This document shows, piece after piece, positions 7,601 to 14,645 of a DNA stretch of 15,169 nt. Below the pieces are notes generated by a model. The model saw only the letters and a program-made list of their open reading frames with translations. It was not told the DNA's origin and did no database searches. A program made the translations under genes and the position numbers. The stretch is taken from NCBI GenBank assembly GCA_025934385.1, contig JAICYE010000008.1, positions 1-15,169 on the forward strand. The letters run 5' to 3'. The DNA is from Acidimicrobiia bacterium. Its GTDB lineage: Bacteria > Actinomycetota > Acidimicrobiia > IMCC26256 > BP-133. Each line of letters starts with the position of its first letter. Position 1 is the first letter of the stretch.

Positions 7601-9967
7601 TTACGCCTGCCGGGCGGCGGTCGGGAGCGAGGCGACCACGAATGCCTCGGTCTCGCCGGCGGGCTGGGGCCGGGCGATGTGGTAGCCCTGCACCAGCGGG
7701 CACCCGAGGGCGTCGAGCCGGGCCAGCTGCTCGGCGTTCTCCACGCCCTCGGCGACGACGTCGATGCCGATGGCGGCGGCGAGGCGGATGACCGACCGGA
7801 CGATCTCGCTGTCGACCTTCTCGTCGAGCCCCGCCACGAAGCTGCGGTCGATCTTCACATAGTCGATCGGAAAGCGTTTCAGGTAGCTCAGCGAGGAGTA
7901 GCCCGTTCCGAAGTCGTCGACGCTGATCCGCACGCCGAGCGCCTTGAGCCGGTTGAGGGTCGAGGTGGCCGCCTCGACGTCTTCGACCATCACGCCCTCG
8001 GTGACCTCCAGGCACAACGAGGCGGCGTCGAGACCGCTGCGCTCGAGGGCGGCGGCGACGAGGCGGTCGAGATCGGCCTGCCGAAACTGGCGGGGCGAGA
8101 GGTTCACCGACACGACGAAGTCGTCGAGCCCGGGATGGGCGCGCCGCCAGTCGCCGATCTGCCGGCAGGCCTCCTCCAGCACGAACTGGCCGAGCGGCAG
8201 GATGAGGCCGGTCTCCTCGGCCAGGGGCACGAACTCGGCCGGGGCGACGAGCCCCCGGACCGGGTGCCGCCAGCGCACCAGGGCCTCGACGCCGACCACC
8301 GCCTGGCCCGTCGTGCGCACCACCGGCTGGTAGTGCACCTCGAGCTCGCCGTCGGCCAGCGCCCGGCGCAGGTCGAGCTCGAGGTCGAGGCGGGGCAGGC
8401 CTCCGCCCTCGAGGTCGTGGCGGAAGACCTCGAAGCAGCCGCCGCCCCGGGCCTTGGCCCGGTACATGGCCACGTCGCCCTCCCGGACGCACTCCTCCGG
8501 ACCCAGGTGCGTGCCGTCGCCGATGACGACGCCGGCCGAGGCGGTGACGACGAGTTCCCGTTCGTCGAGCGGGAACGGCTGGCTCAGGCTGTCGAGGAGC
8601 CGGGCCACGATGCCGACCGCCTCGGTCTCGTCGTCGAGGTCCTCGAGGAGAACGACGAACTCGTCGCCGCCGAAGCGGGCCAGGGTGTCGCCCCTCCGCA
8701 GCGCTCCCTGGAAGCGCCGGCTCACCTGGACGAGGAGGTCGTCGCCGGCGGCGTGGCCCAGGCTGTCGTTCACGACCTTGAACCGGTCGAGGTCGATGAA
8801 GACGAGGGCATAGTGCGTGGTCTTGCGGGCCATGCGGTGCTGGGCGTGGCGGAGCCGGTCGAGGAACAGCGCCCGGTTCGGCAGGTCGGTCACCGGGTCG
8901 TGGAAGGCCTGGTGGGCGAGGCGCTCCTGGAAACGGGCGTTGGCCAGGGCCGTGGCCGCCACCGAGATGAGCGCCTGGAGCATGAAGCGGTCCTGGTCGT
9001 CGAAGGCGGCGCCGTCGGCCGGGGTCACCTCGATGTCGGTGCTCTCGTCGACCGGGACCCGCAGCCCGCCCGGCTCCGGCGGGTCGCCGGGGGCCACGAG
9101 GTGGGCGGTGCGGGTCGGCAGCAGCTCGTAGGCGGCTCGGACCAGCTCGCGGCGGACGGTCTGCGAGTCGACGGTGGCGCGGATGGCGGTGCTGGCCTCG
9201 TAGAGCCGTTCCATCTGCCGGCGCTCCCGGTACTGGCGGAAGGCCCGGCGGTAGGCGAACTGCAGCATGGCGATGGGGACGACCGCGGTGGCGAGCACCC
9301 AGGCGCGGCGCTCGATGGCGGCGGTGATCAGAACGCCGAGCGACAGCGCGCTCCCCCAGGTCGCCACCCGGACGCCGACACCGTCCCGCAGGGTGGCGGA
9401 GAACGACGTGCTCTGCGCCAGGCAGATGATCGTCGCCACGGCCAGCATCGACAGCACCGAGTAGACGAGCACGCCCACCACGGCGGCCACGGCGCTCCGA
9501 CCGGTGAACGCGCCGGCCCCGGCCCCGGCGGCCCGGGCGACGGTGGCGCCGACGGCGGCGGTGGCGGCCGCCTGCCCGCTGTTGAAGCTGGTCCGCATCC
9601 AGCCGCGGCGGTGCCACAGGTTGCCGGCCAGGACGGCGAGGCCGAGGCCGGCGGCCACCTCCGGCGGAGAGAGGTAGACCGCCATGGGGACGAGGAAGGC
9701 CTCGTCGAGATGCAGGTACTCGGACTGGCCGTCGTGGCCGAGACGGATCGGGGCGATCTGGAGGGTGATGGCGGCCGCGGCCAGCAGGGCGGCGAGGCCC
9801 GGTCGGGACCAGGGATGGGCGGTCCCGGCGGCGGCCGCGACGACGACGGCCAGTGCACCGGTGAGGGCCCACGCCACGCAGAACGCCGGTACCCGCCGGG
9901 CACCGGACGGTGCGGGCGGCGGGTTCGGCTCGTCGGAGCTACCGGCGGGCTCGGCGGAGTGGGCCAT
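7601..9967 (-). CDS. Membrane-anchored GGDEF-EAL cyclic di-GMP signalling protein
   Basis: This 788-residue protein begins with a membrane region of several hydrophobic segments (about 28-50, 55-72, 88-115, 132-150, 158-185, 205-238). A helical connector and a degenerate GAF-like stretch follow (about 250-345). The GGDEF domain (about 352-515) has FIDLDRFKVVND (390-401), an RRGD inhibitory-site motif (424-427) and an intact GGDEF (433-437), so diguanylate cyclase activity is possible. The EAL domain (about 525-775) has EALVRW (561-566), Asn622, Glu654, DDFGTGYSS (684-692), VKIDRSF (704-710) and AEGVEN (739-744), the full phosphodiesterase set. Both opposing activities therefore look intact. 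ATG 9967 lies 40 bp downstream of the protease gene on the same strand, but no good Shine-Dalgarno precedes it, so the start is less certain. Its signal and any link to iron or proteolysis are unknown. Confidence 0.93.
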   Translation of the reverse strand: MAHSAEPAGSSDEPNPPPAPSGARRVPAFCVAWALTGALAVVVAAAAGTAHPWSRPGLAALLAAAAITLQIAPIRLGHDGQSEYLHLDEAFLVPMAVYLSPPEVAAGLGLAVLAGNLWHRRGWMRTSFNSGQAAATAAVGATVARAAGAGAGAFTGRSAVAAVVGVLVYSVLSMLAVATIICLAQSTSFSATLRDGVGVRVATWGSALSLGVLITAAIERRAWVLATAVVPIAMLQFAYRRAFRQYRERRQMERLYEASTAIRATVDSQTVRRELVRAAYELLPTRTAHLVAPGDPPEPGGLRVPVDESTDIEVTPADGAAFDDQDRFMLQALISVAATALANARFQERLAHQAFHDPVTDLPNRALFLDRLRHAQHRMARKTTHYALVFIDLDRFKVVNDSLGHAAGDDLLVQVSRRFQGALRRGDTLARFGGDEFVVLLEDLDDETEAVGIVARLLDSLSQPFPLDERELVVTASAGVVIGDGTHLGPEECVREGDVAMYRAKARGGGCFEVFRHDLEGGGLPRLDLELDLRRALADGELEVHYQPVVRTTGQAVVGVEALVRWRHPVRGLVAPAEFVPLAEETGLILPLGQFVLEEACRQIGDWRRAHPGLDDFVVSVNLSPRQFRQADLDRLVAAALERSGLDAASLCLEVTEGVMVEDVEAATSTLNRLKALGVRISVDDFGTGYSSLSYLKRFPIDYVKIDRSFVAGLDEKVDSEIVRSVIRLAAAIGIDVVAEGVENAEQLARLDALGCPLVQGYHIARPQPAGETEAFVVASLPTAARQA

Positions 9968-10007
9968 CAGAGGGGATGTGCGTGTTCAGTGGGAGCGGCG
10001 GACGGGC

Positions 10008-11642
10008 TCAGCTGTCCCCCCACGAAGCATCAGCCCAGGACGACCCGCCCCAGGACGAGCCACCCCAGGACGACCCGCCCCAGGACGACCCGCCCCACGA
10101 CGAGCCGCCCCACGACGAGCCGCCCCACGACGAGCCACCCCACGACGAGCCACCCCACGACGAGCCACCCCAGGAGGACCCGAGCCAGAGGAAACCGCCC
10201 CACTGGGAACCGCCCCACGAGGACCCGCCCCACGAGGACCCGCCCCACTGGGAACCGCCCCACTGCGAACCGGACGGGATGGCGTCGGCGCCGGAGACGC
10301 CGTTGAACGTGGCCGGGGTGAGCCCGGCGTTGGCGGCGGTGGTGTCGCTGCTCATCGTCGCCCCGAAGGCGTCGAGCTCGCCGGCGCCTCGGGCCGTCGC
10401 CGGCTGCACCGAGGAGGCGTTCCGGGCGTTGGCGGCGAGGCGGGCCTTGACCTGGTTGGGGGTGAGCGTCCGGTCCCGGGACAGGACGAGGGCCGCCGTG
10501 CCGGCGGTGATGGCCGACGAGAACGACGTCCCCGATCCCTTGAAGTAGGCGGTGCCGACCCGGGCGGTGGGGTTGGCCTGGTCGATGGTCGAGCCGGCGG
10601 CCCGGAGCGAGACGACCGATTTGCCCGGCGCCACGAGGTCGGGCTTGACCAGCCCGTCCGCCGTCGGGCCGACGGCCGAGAACGTGGCCAGCGTGTCGTC
10701 GCCGATGCCGGCGGTCGTGTGGTCGTCATCGGCCCCGGCGGTGATCACGTAGGGGTCGTCTCCCGGGGCGGAGATCGTCCCGGGGGCGGTGCCGCCGTTG
10801 CCGGCGGCGGTGTCCACGACGATGCCGGAGTTCCACACCCGTTCGACGGCGACGTCGAGGGGATCGTTCTGGTACGAGCCGGGCGAATCGATCGCCAGCG
10901 AGAGGTTGAGGACCCGGGTGCCGTAGATGTCGCGGGTGGTGGCCACGAAGTCGAGACCGGCGATCAGGTGCACGAGATCGGTGGACCCGTCGGCGCCGGC
11001 GATCTTGACCGAGATCAGCTTGACGGCGGGGGCGACACCCTTGACGGCGCCGTTGGAGGCGGCGCCGGAGCCGGCGATCAGGCCGGCGACGAACGTGCCG
11101 TGACCGTAGCTGTCGACGTTGTTGTTCTCGCTGGTGAGGTCGACGCCGCCGACCACCTTGTCCGCCAGGTCGCCGACGCCGTTGATGCCGGTGTCGACGA
11201 CGGCGACGCCGATGCTCTGACCCGTGTAGCCCTGGTCCCAGGTCTTCGAGGCCCGGACAGCGTCGGTGTAGACGGCGCTGGCCACCCCGCTGCCGTCGCC
11301 GTACTGGCCGCTGAACGTCACCGGCCGGTTCGGGGTGACGGCGACCACACCCGGCGTGGCCTCGAGGGCGTCGACCTGGTCGGCGGGGAGTGCGGCGGCG
11401 ACGCCGTCGACGATCGGCAGGGCGACGTCGACATGCCCGCCGAGACGGTTGATCGCCTGCTCGACGCCGGGCCCGGCACCGGGGCGCTCCTGGACGACGA
11501 CGGTGATGGCCGACCGCGCCTGAGCCGGTGCCGTGGCGGCCGGGCCGACGAGCAGGGCACCGGTGAGCGCCGTCACCAGTCCACCGACGAGGACGCGGGG
11601 GCGCAATCCGCGCCGTAGAACCTTGCGAGCGCGGTCGTGCAC
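10008..11642 (-). CDS. Secreted subtilisin-like serine protease (S8) with C-terminal GGSSW repeats
   Basis: This 544-residue protein has a signal peptide (Arg-rich start, hydrophobic 18-36, likely cleavage after AQA at 42). An inhibitor-I9-like prodomain follows (about 44-107), then the peptidase S8 domain (about 130-428). The triad is visible: Asp150 in VAVVDTGING, His181 in SYGHGTFVAG and Ser373 in GTSFSS, with the oxyanion Asn282 in AAGNGG. Residues 457-541 form a tail of five-residue GGSSW-type units with a Trp every fifth residue (17 in all). The start is GTG 11642, chosen because GGAGG stands seven bases upstream. The protein is expected outside the cell. Similar Ser/Gly/Trp tails on actinobacterial S8 proteases are something I recall, but I know of no established function. 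The gene is divergent from the lipoprotein gene and upstream of the GGDEF-EAL gene. Confidence 0.94.
   Translation of the reverse strand: MHDRARKVLRRGLRPRVLVGGLVTALTGALLVGPAATAPAQARSAITVVVQERPGAGPGVEQAINRLGGHVDVALPIVDGVAAALPADQVDALEATPGVVAVTPNRPVTFSGQYGDGSGVASAVYTDAVRASKTWDQGYTGQSIGVAVVDTGINGVGDLADKVVGGVDLTSENNNVDSYGHGTFVAGLIAGSGAASNGAVKGVAPAVKLISVKIAGADGSTDLVHLIAGLDFVATTRDIYGTRVLNLSLAIDSPGSYQNDPLDVAVERVWNSGIVVDTAAGNGGTAPGTISAPGDDPYVITAGADDDHTTAGIGDDTLATFSAVGPTADGLVKPDLVAPGKSVVSLRAAGSTIDQANPTARVGTAYFKGSGTSFSSAITAGTAALVLSRDRTLTPNQVKARLAANARNASSVQPATARGAGELDAFGATMSSDTTAANAGLTPATFNGVSGADAIPSGSQWGGSQWGGSSWGGSSWGGSQWGGFLWLGSSWGGSSWGGSSWGGSSWGGSSWGGSSWGGSSWGGSSWGGSSWGGSSWADASWGDS
10020..10274 (-). 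repeat. Tandem 15-bp repeat (17 copies) encoding the GGSSW tail of the S8 protease
   Basis: On the + strand the units begin with CCA (the reverse complement of the Trp codon TGG) every 15 bases from 10020 to 10260. Five consecutive units (10095 to about 10169) differ by only one base, reading CCACGACGAGCC followed by GCC or ACC. Others are variants with GGA or CTG in the second triplet. One unit, GGFLW, breaks the pattern, and the last one reads ADASW. The near-identity of neighbouring copies suggests expansion by slippage or unequal recombination while the frame was kept. Confidence 0.9.
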
Positions 11643-11648
11643 GGGTGA

Positions 11649-11653
11649 CCTCC
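11649..11653 (-). promoter_or_regulatory. Ribosome binding site deciding the GTG start of the S8 protease
   Basis: On the minus strand GGAGG is followed after seven bases by GTG 11642. This fixes the start at a GTG codon just before the Arg-rich signal peptide; no ATG lies at a comparable position. Confidence 0.75.
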
Positions 11654-11744
11654 GGATTCGCGCTGAACGTGGTTAGGAAAGGTGTCGGGTGGATGACGGC
11701 CGTGGTTGACCGCTTCGGCGCGTCATTTCCGATTGGGAGGAACT

Positions 11745-11775
11745 AGGGGTTCTCCGGTGCAGAGGGGCTAGTCCG
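11745..11775. promoter_or_regulatory. Possible operator: two AGGGG-N3/4-TCCG elements in the divergent intergenic region
   Basis: The 205-bp gap between the divergent protease and lipoprotein genes holds AGGGG-TTC-TCCG (11745-11756) and AGGGG-CTAG-TCCG (11763-11775), offset by 18 bases. ACTAG at 11742-11746 and CTAGT at 11768-11772 also form an inverted pair around them. The tandem spacing suggests a protein binding site, but no regulator can be named. I see no convincing -10/-35 pair in this gap. Confidence 0.3.
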
Positions 11776-11833
11776 CCGAAATACTGACGCGGCCTGAGAT
11801 CCCGATCGGCGGGTCGTCCGTAGGAATGGCGAC

Positions 11834-11841
11834 AAAGGAGG
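11834..11841 (+). promoter_or_regulatory. Strong ribosome binding site of the COG4315-type lipoprotein gene
   Basis: AAAGGAGG ends six bases before the ATG at 11848. It is the closest match to the ideal Shine-Dalgarno sequence in this window, which suggests high translation of this small lipoprotein. Confidence 0.8.
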
Positions 11842-11847
11842 ACGACG

Positions 11848-12348
11848 ATGAGCAAGTGGTTTCTCGGTCTCACGGTGGCGGCCCTCGGCGTGACGCTGAC
11901 CGCCTGCGGTTCCGGCGGTTCCGACCACCCGGCGGCCAGCCAGTCCGGCCAGGTCCCCGCCGCCCAGTCGGCGGCGGTCGCCGTGGCGCAGAACCAGTCC
12001 CAGGGCTCGATCCTGGTCAACAGCGCCGGCCGCACCCTCTATCTCTTCGAGAGCGACCACGGCACGACCAGTGCCTGCACCGGTGCCTGCGCCCCGGTGT
12101 GGCCCGGCTACAGCGCCGGGGCCACCCCCAGCGCCGGGTCCGGCGTCGACGGCGCCAAGCTCGCCACCGCCGCCGGCCAGGTGCCCGCCCAGGTCACCTA
12201 TAACGGCCACCTGCTCTACACCTACAGCGGCGATGCCGCCCCCGGCGACGTCAAGGGCATCGGCATTCCCAACTGGTATCCGGTGAGCCCCTCCGGCGAC
12301 AAGGTCGACCACGACGACGACGCCGGCACCTCGAACCCCGGCTACTGA
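11848..12348 (+). CDS. Small lipoprotein with COG4315/PF03640-type secreted repeats
   Basis: This 166-residue protein starts with a lipoprotein signal peptide: MSKW, a hydrophobic stretch to residue 19, then a lipobox LTAC with the lipid-modified Cys20. A Ser/Ala/Gln-rich linker (21-50) follows. Two related repeats come next: ILVNSAGRTLYLFESDH with CTGACAPVWP (about 54-90), and VTYNGHLLYTYSGDAAPGD with NWYPVSPSG (about 110-152). These are typical of the COG4315 secreted-repeat family (Pfam PF03640), whose function is not established. The tail is Asp-rich (HDDDA). It is expected to be anchored on the outer face of the membrane. It lies 104 bp upstream of an ECF sigma factor gene on the same strand and is a plausible target of that sigma factor, though no promoter motif proves this. 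Confidence 0.92.
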   Translation: MSKWFLGLTVAALGVTLTACGSGGSDHPAASQSGQVPAAQSAAVAVAQNQSQGSILVNSAGRTLYLFESDHGTTSACTGACAPVWPGYSAGATPSAGSGVDGAKLATAAGQVPAQVTYNGHLLYTYSGDAAPGDVKGIGIPNWYPVSPSGDKVDHDDDAGTSNPGY

Positions 12349-12437
12349 CCTGAGAGCGGGTGCCGACAGACGTGCGAACGGCCGTCGCTAGACTCGGGGT
12401 CCCGGCGAGCCCGAACCGGGGCGCGCCTCGACCGTTC

Positions 12438-12444
12438 GGGAGGG
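12438..12444 (+). promoter_or_regulatory. Ribosome binding site favouring the ATG 12453 start of the sigma factor
   Basis: GGGAGGG sits eight bases before ATG 12453. The frame is open from an ATG at 12360, but the extra 31 residues would be Arg/Pro-rich and unlike a sigma factor N-terminus. A TAGACT hexamer at 12389-12394, a possible -10 element with no clear -35, would also place transcription downstream of 12360. Confidence 0.6.
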
Positions 12445-12452
12445 TCGGGTCC

Positions 12453-13034
12453 ATGGCCTCGTCGCCGCCGGTGCCGCCGGACGGGCTCTCCGACGAGGCG
12501 CTCCTGGCCGGGCTGACCTTCGGCGACGCCGAGGCGGGGCGGGCGTTCGTGCAGCGCTTCCAGGGCCGGGTCTACGGGCTGGCGCTGACCATCCTCCGGG
12601 ACCGGGCACTGGCCGAGGACATCGCCCAGGAAGCGTTCGTACGGGCCTGGAGGCACGGGCCGTCCTACGACCCCCGGCGGGGGACGGTGGCCGCCTGGAT
12701 CGCCCGCATCACCCGCAACCTGGCCATCGACGCCCTGCGGCTGCGGCGGGCCGAGGTGATGGACCCCGACGTGCTGGCGGCTTTGGCGCCGCCGAGCGAC
12801 GTGTCGGTGGAGGACGCCGCACTGATCTCGCACGCCGCCGCCGACGTCCGACGGGCGTTGCGGCGCCTGCCTGAGGAGCAGTCCCGAGCGCTGCTGCTGG
12901 CGGCGTTCTACGGCCGGACGGCGGAGGAGATCTCCCGCTCGGAGGCCATCCCGCTCGGCACGGCCAAGACCCGGATCCGCCTCGGGCTGCGGCGTGTCCG
13001 GGCGCTACTGACGACCCCGGCGGAGGAGGGATGA
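12453..13034 (+). CDS. ECF-family RNA polymerase sigma factor
   Basis: This 193-residue protein has the two-domain ECF layout. Region 2 (about 31-94) contains FVQRFQGRVYGLAL, DRALAEDIAQEAFVRAW and the promoter-melting stretch ending in ARITRNLAIDALR. Region 4 (about 136-188) contains LRRLPEEQSRALLLAAF and the helix-turn-helix EEISRSEAIPLGTAKTRIR. Its stop codon overlaps the ATG of the next gene (ATGA, 4 bp), the usual arrangement for an ECF sigma and its cognate anti-sigma. The partner resembles RskA-type membrane anti-sigma factors, so the pair is SigK/SigL-like in logic. The signal and full regulon cannot be read from the sequence; the flanking lipoprotein and cupredoxin genes are natural candidates. 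Confidence 0.94.
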   Translation: MASSPPVPPDGLSDEALLAGLTFGDAEAGRAFVQRFQGRVYGLALTILRDRALAEDIAQEAFVRAWRHGPSYDPRRGTVAAWIARITRNLAIDALRLRRAEVMDPDVLAALAPPSDVSVEDAALISHAAADVRRALRRLPEEQSRALLLAAFYGRTAEEISRSEAIPLGTAKTRIRLGLRRVRALLTTPAEEG

Positions 13035-13711
13035 CCGTGGACTGCGCCGAGGCCGCATCGATGCTCGACGAGCTGGCGCTCGACGTCCTCCCCGGAGACC
13101 GGCGGGCGGCACTGCTCCACCATCTGGAGGAGTGCCCGGCGTGCCGGCAACTCCTCGACGAGCTGTCAGAGACCGCCGACGCGCTCCTCATGGCGGGGCC
13201 GCCGGTGGCGCCGTCGGCGGGCTTCGAGGCCGCCGTGCTGGAACGCGTGAAGGGGCCGCGGACCAGGGTGCCGGCTCGGCCGGTCCGGGCCCAGGCCCGG
13301 CTGCGCCTCTTCGCCGCCGCCGCCGCGGCCGCGGTGCTGCTGGTCGTGGGCGGGGTGGCCGGAGCGCAGCTCGGCCGGTCGGGTTCGAAGCCGGGTGAGA
13401 GCGCCGAGTCGGGCGCGGAGTTCCGGACGGTGCAGCTGATCTCCGCCACCGGCTCCGACATCGGAGACGTCTCCACCTACCTCGGTCCGCCGGCCTGGTT
13501 CTTCATGCGCCTCGAGGGTGCTCTGCCCAACGGCGTGTACCAGTGCGTGCTCGACACCGACGCCGGCCGCACCGTCCCCATCGGCAAGCTGTGGGCCACC
13601 AACGGCCACGGCGCCTGGGGCGAACGCGTCGACGTCGACCCCGGGCACGTCGAGACAGCCCGGCTGCTCGACGCGTCGGGCGCGACGGTGGCCACCGCCA
13701 AGCTGCGCTGA
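13031..13711 (+). CDS. Membrane anti-sigma factor with zinc-binding (ZAS) motif, RskA-like
   Basis: This 226-residue protein is single-pass. The cytoplasmic part (1-90) holds the ZAS motif HxxxCxxC (H31, C35, C38, in HLEECPACR), which grips the sigma factor. One transmembrane helix follows at about 92-113 (Ala/Val/Leu-rich, after LRLFAAAA). The outer domain (about 125-226), with FRTVQLISATG, AWFFMRLEGALPNGVYQCVL and a beta-rich C-terminus, resembles RskA-type sensor domains. Release of the sigma factor by regulated proteolysis is known for this family and is inferred here. ATG 13031 overlaps the sigma stop codon. The stop codon at 13709-13711 shares its last base with the left arm of an inverted repeat. 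Confidence 0.93.
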   Translation: MTVDCAEAASMLDELALDVLPGDRRAALLHHLEECPACRQLLDELSETADALLMAGPPVAPSAGFEAAVLERVKGPRTRVPARPVRAQARLRLFAAAAAAAVLLVVGGVAGAQLGRSGSKPGESAESGAEFRTVQLISATGSDIGDVSTYLGPPAWFFMRLEGALPNGVYQCVLDTDAGRTVPIGKLWATNGHGAWGERVDVDPGHVETARLLDASGATVATAKLR

Positions 13712-13742
13712 TCGTCATCGGCGCAAATGTGCCGATGACGAT
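13711..13742 (+). repeat. Perfect 12-bp inverted repeat after the anti-sigma gene (terminator-like or operator)
   Basis: ATCGTCATCGGC (13711-13722), an eight-base loop, then GCCGATGACGAT (13731-13742) form a perfect 12-bp stem that begins on the last base of the anti-sigma stop codon. There is no T-run after it, so it is not a classical intrinsic terminator. It could still stop or pause transcription, protect the 3' end, or serve as a palindromic operator for the cupredoxin gene. A further copy of the CGATGACG core lies at 13752-13759. Confidence 0.75.
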
Positions 13743-13796
13743 GTGACGGTTCGATGACGGGGCAATCTCCCCTGATCGCATCGCCGTAGGACGGGC

Positions 13797-14645
13797 ATGC
13801 GAGCGACAACGACGAACGGTGCAGTGCGGTCTCGATTCTTCGGACGGGCGGCGGCGGCGCTGGGGCTGACGGCGGTGGCGGGCTTTGCGCTGCTGCCAGC
13901 CATGGCGGTGCCGGCATCGGCGGCGAGCGGCCCGACGCCGGCCACGATCAAGAACTTCAGCTTCTCCCCGAACCCGCTGCCGATCCCGCTCGGGACAACG
14001 GTGCAGTGGACCAACGACGATCAGACGGCGCACACCGTCACCGCCGACGACGGCTCCTTCTCGTCCCCCCAGCCGATCAGCCCCGGTGGCACGTACTCGT
14101 TCACGTTCAACGTCGCCAAGCAATACACCTACCACTGCGCCATTCACCCCAGCATGACGGCAACGATCGACGTGCAAGGGCCGCCGACGACGGCACCCCC
14201 GACCACGACGACGACGGCGGCGCCGACGACCACCACGACCACCCCGGTGACCACGACGACCGCCGCTCCCAGCCCGTCCACGACCGCCGCGCCGGCACCG
14301 GCGACGACGGCGACGACGGCTCACCGCACCACGACGACCACGCGGCCGGCGGCGCCGTCCACCACCCGGGCCACCGCCGCTTCGACCACGACGACCGCGC
14401 CCCCCGATACGGCGCCGACCGACACCAGCGCCGGCGCCGACACCGCCGTCCCGGCCGGTTCGACCCCGGCACCGGCCGGGACGACGCCCCCCACCGAGGT
14501 GGCCAACGGCGTTGCCGCCGGGGCGACCTCCGGCGGGCACGGCGGCACCGGGCCGGCCGCGGCCCTCGGGCTCGGCGCGGCCGCCGTCCTCGCCGTCAGT
14601 GGCGCAGGCTGGTGGTCGCTTCGGCGGCGGCGATCAGTCCGCTGA
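13797..14645 (+). CDS. Secreted, membrane-anchored cupredoxin (plastocyanin/amicyanin-like)
   Basis: This 282-residue protein has four parts. A signal peptide (1-43, basic start, hydrophobic 18-38, cleavage near ASA) is followed by a single cupredoxin domain (about 46-127). A Thr/Pro/Ala-rich linker (about 129-245) and a C-terminal hydrophobic helix (about 253-273) ending in RRRR complete it. The type I copper ligands are visible: His79 in QTAHTVT, then Cys114, His117 and Met120 in YHCAIHPSM. The mature protein should be a one-electron carrier or copper holder held outside the membrane on a long flexible stalk, probably glycosylated. ATG 13797 has only a weak ribosome binding site (GTAGGAC). 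It follows the sigma/anti-sigma pair by 85 bp and may be under its control. Its redox partner is unknown. The 3' end overlaps the convergent ltrA-like gene. Confidence 0.93.
   Translation: MRATTTNGAVRSRFFGRAAAALGLTAVAGFALLPAMAVPASAASGPTPATIKNFSFSPNPLPIPLGTTVQWTNDDQTAHTVTADDGSFSSPQPISPGGTYSFTFNVAKQYTYHCAIHPSMTATIDVQGPPTTAPPTTTTTAAPTTTTTTPVTTTTAAPSPSTTAAPAPATTATTAHRTTTTTRPAAPSTTRATAASTTTTAPPDTAPTDTSAGADTAVPAGSTPAPAGTTPPTEVANGVAAGATSGGHGGTGPAAALGLGAAAVLAVSGAGWWSLRRRRSVR

Noticed and set aside
7594..7617. CCGCCCG/CGGGCGG 7-bp hairpin across the stop codon of the GGDEF-EAL gene
   Set aside because: There is no T-run, and short GC stems are frequent by chance at this base composition. This is not enough to call a terminator.
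10020..10274. Repeat considered as a CRISPR or other non-coding array
   Set aside because: The units are 15 bp with no spacers and stay in frame with the protease as GGSSW pentapeptides.
7679..10306. 875-codon open frame on the + strand ending in Arg/Thr/Pro repeats
   Set aside because: It is a shadow of the GGDEF-EAL gene and of the protease repeat. The minus-strand frames carry intact catalytic motifs, and this one carries none.
9910..10548. DEPPHDEPP repeat protein on the + strand
   Set aside because: It is the antisense reading of the GGSSW-coding 15-bp repeat. There is no ribosome binding site and the rest of the frame is meaningless.
9684..11618. 644-codon + strand frame antisense to the S8 protease
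   Set aside because: The Asp/Gly/Arg-rich translation has no domain. The minus strand has the full subtilisin triad, a signal peptide and a good ribosome binding site.
12360..12452. Longer sigma factor start at ATG 12360
   Set aside because: The added residues are Arg/Pro-rich with no family similarity and no ribosome binding site. ATG 12453 has GGGAGGG at proper spacing.
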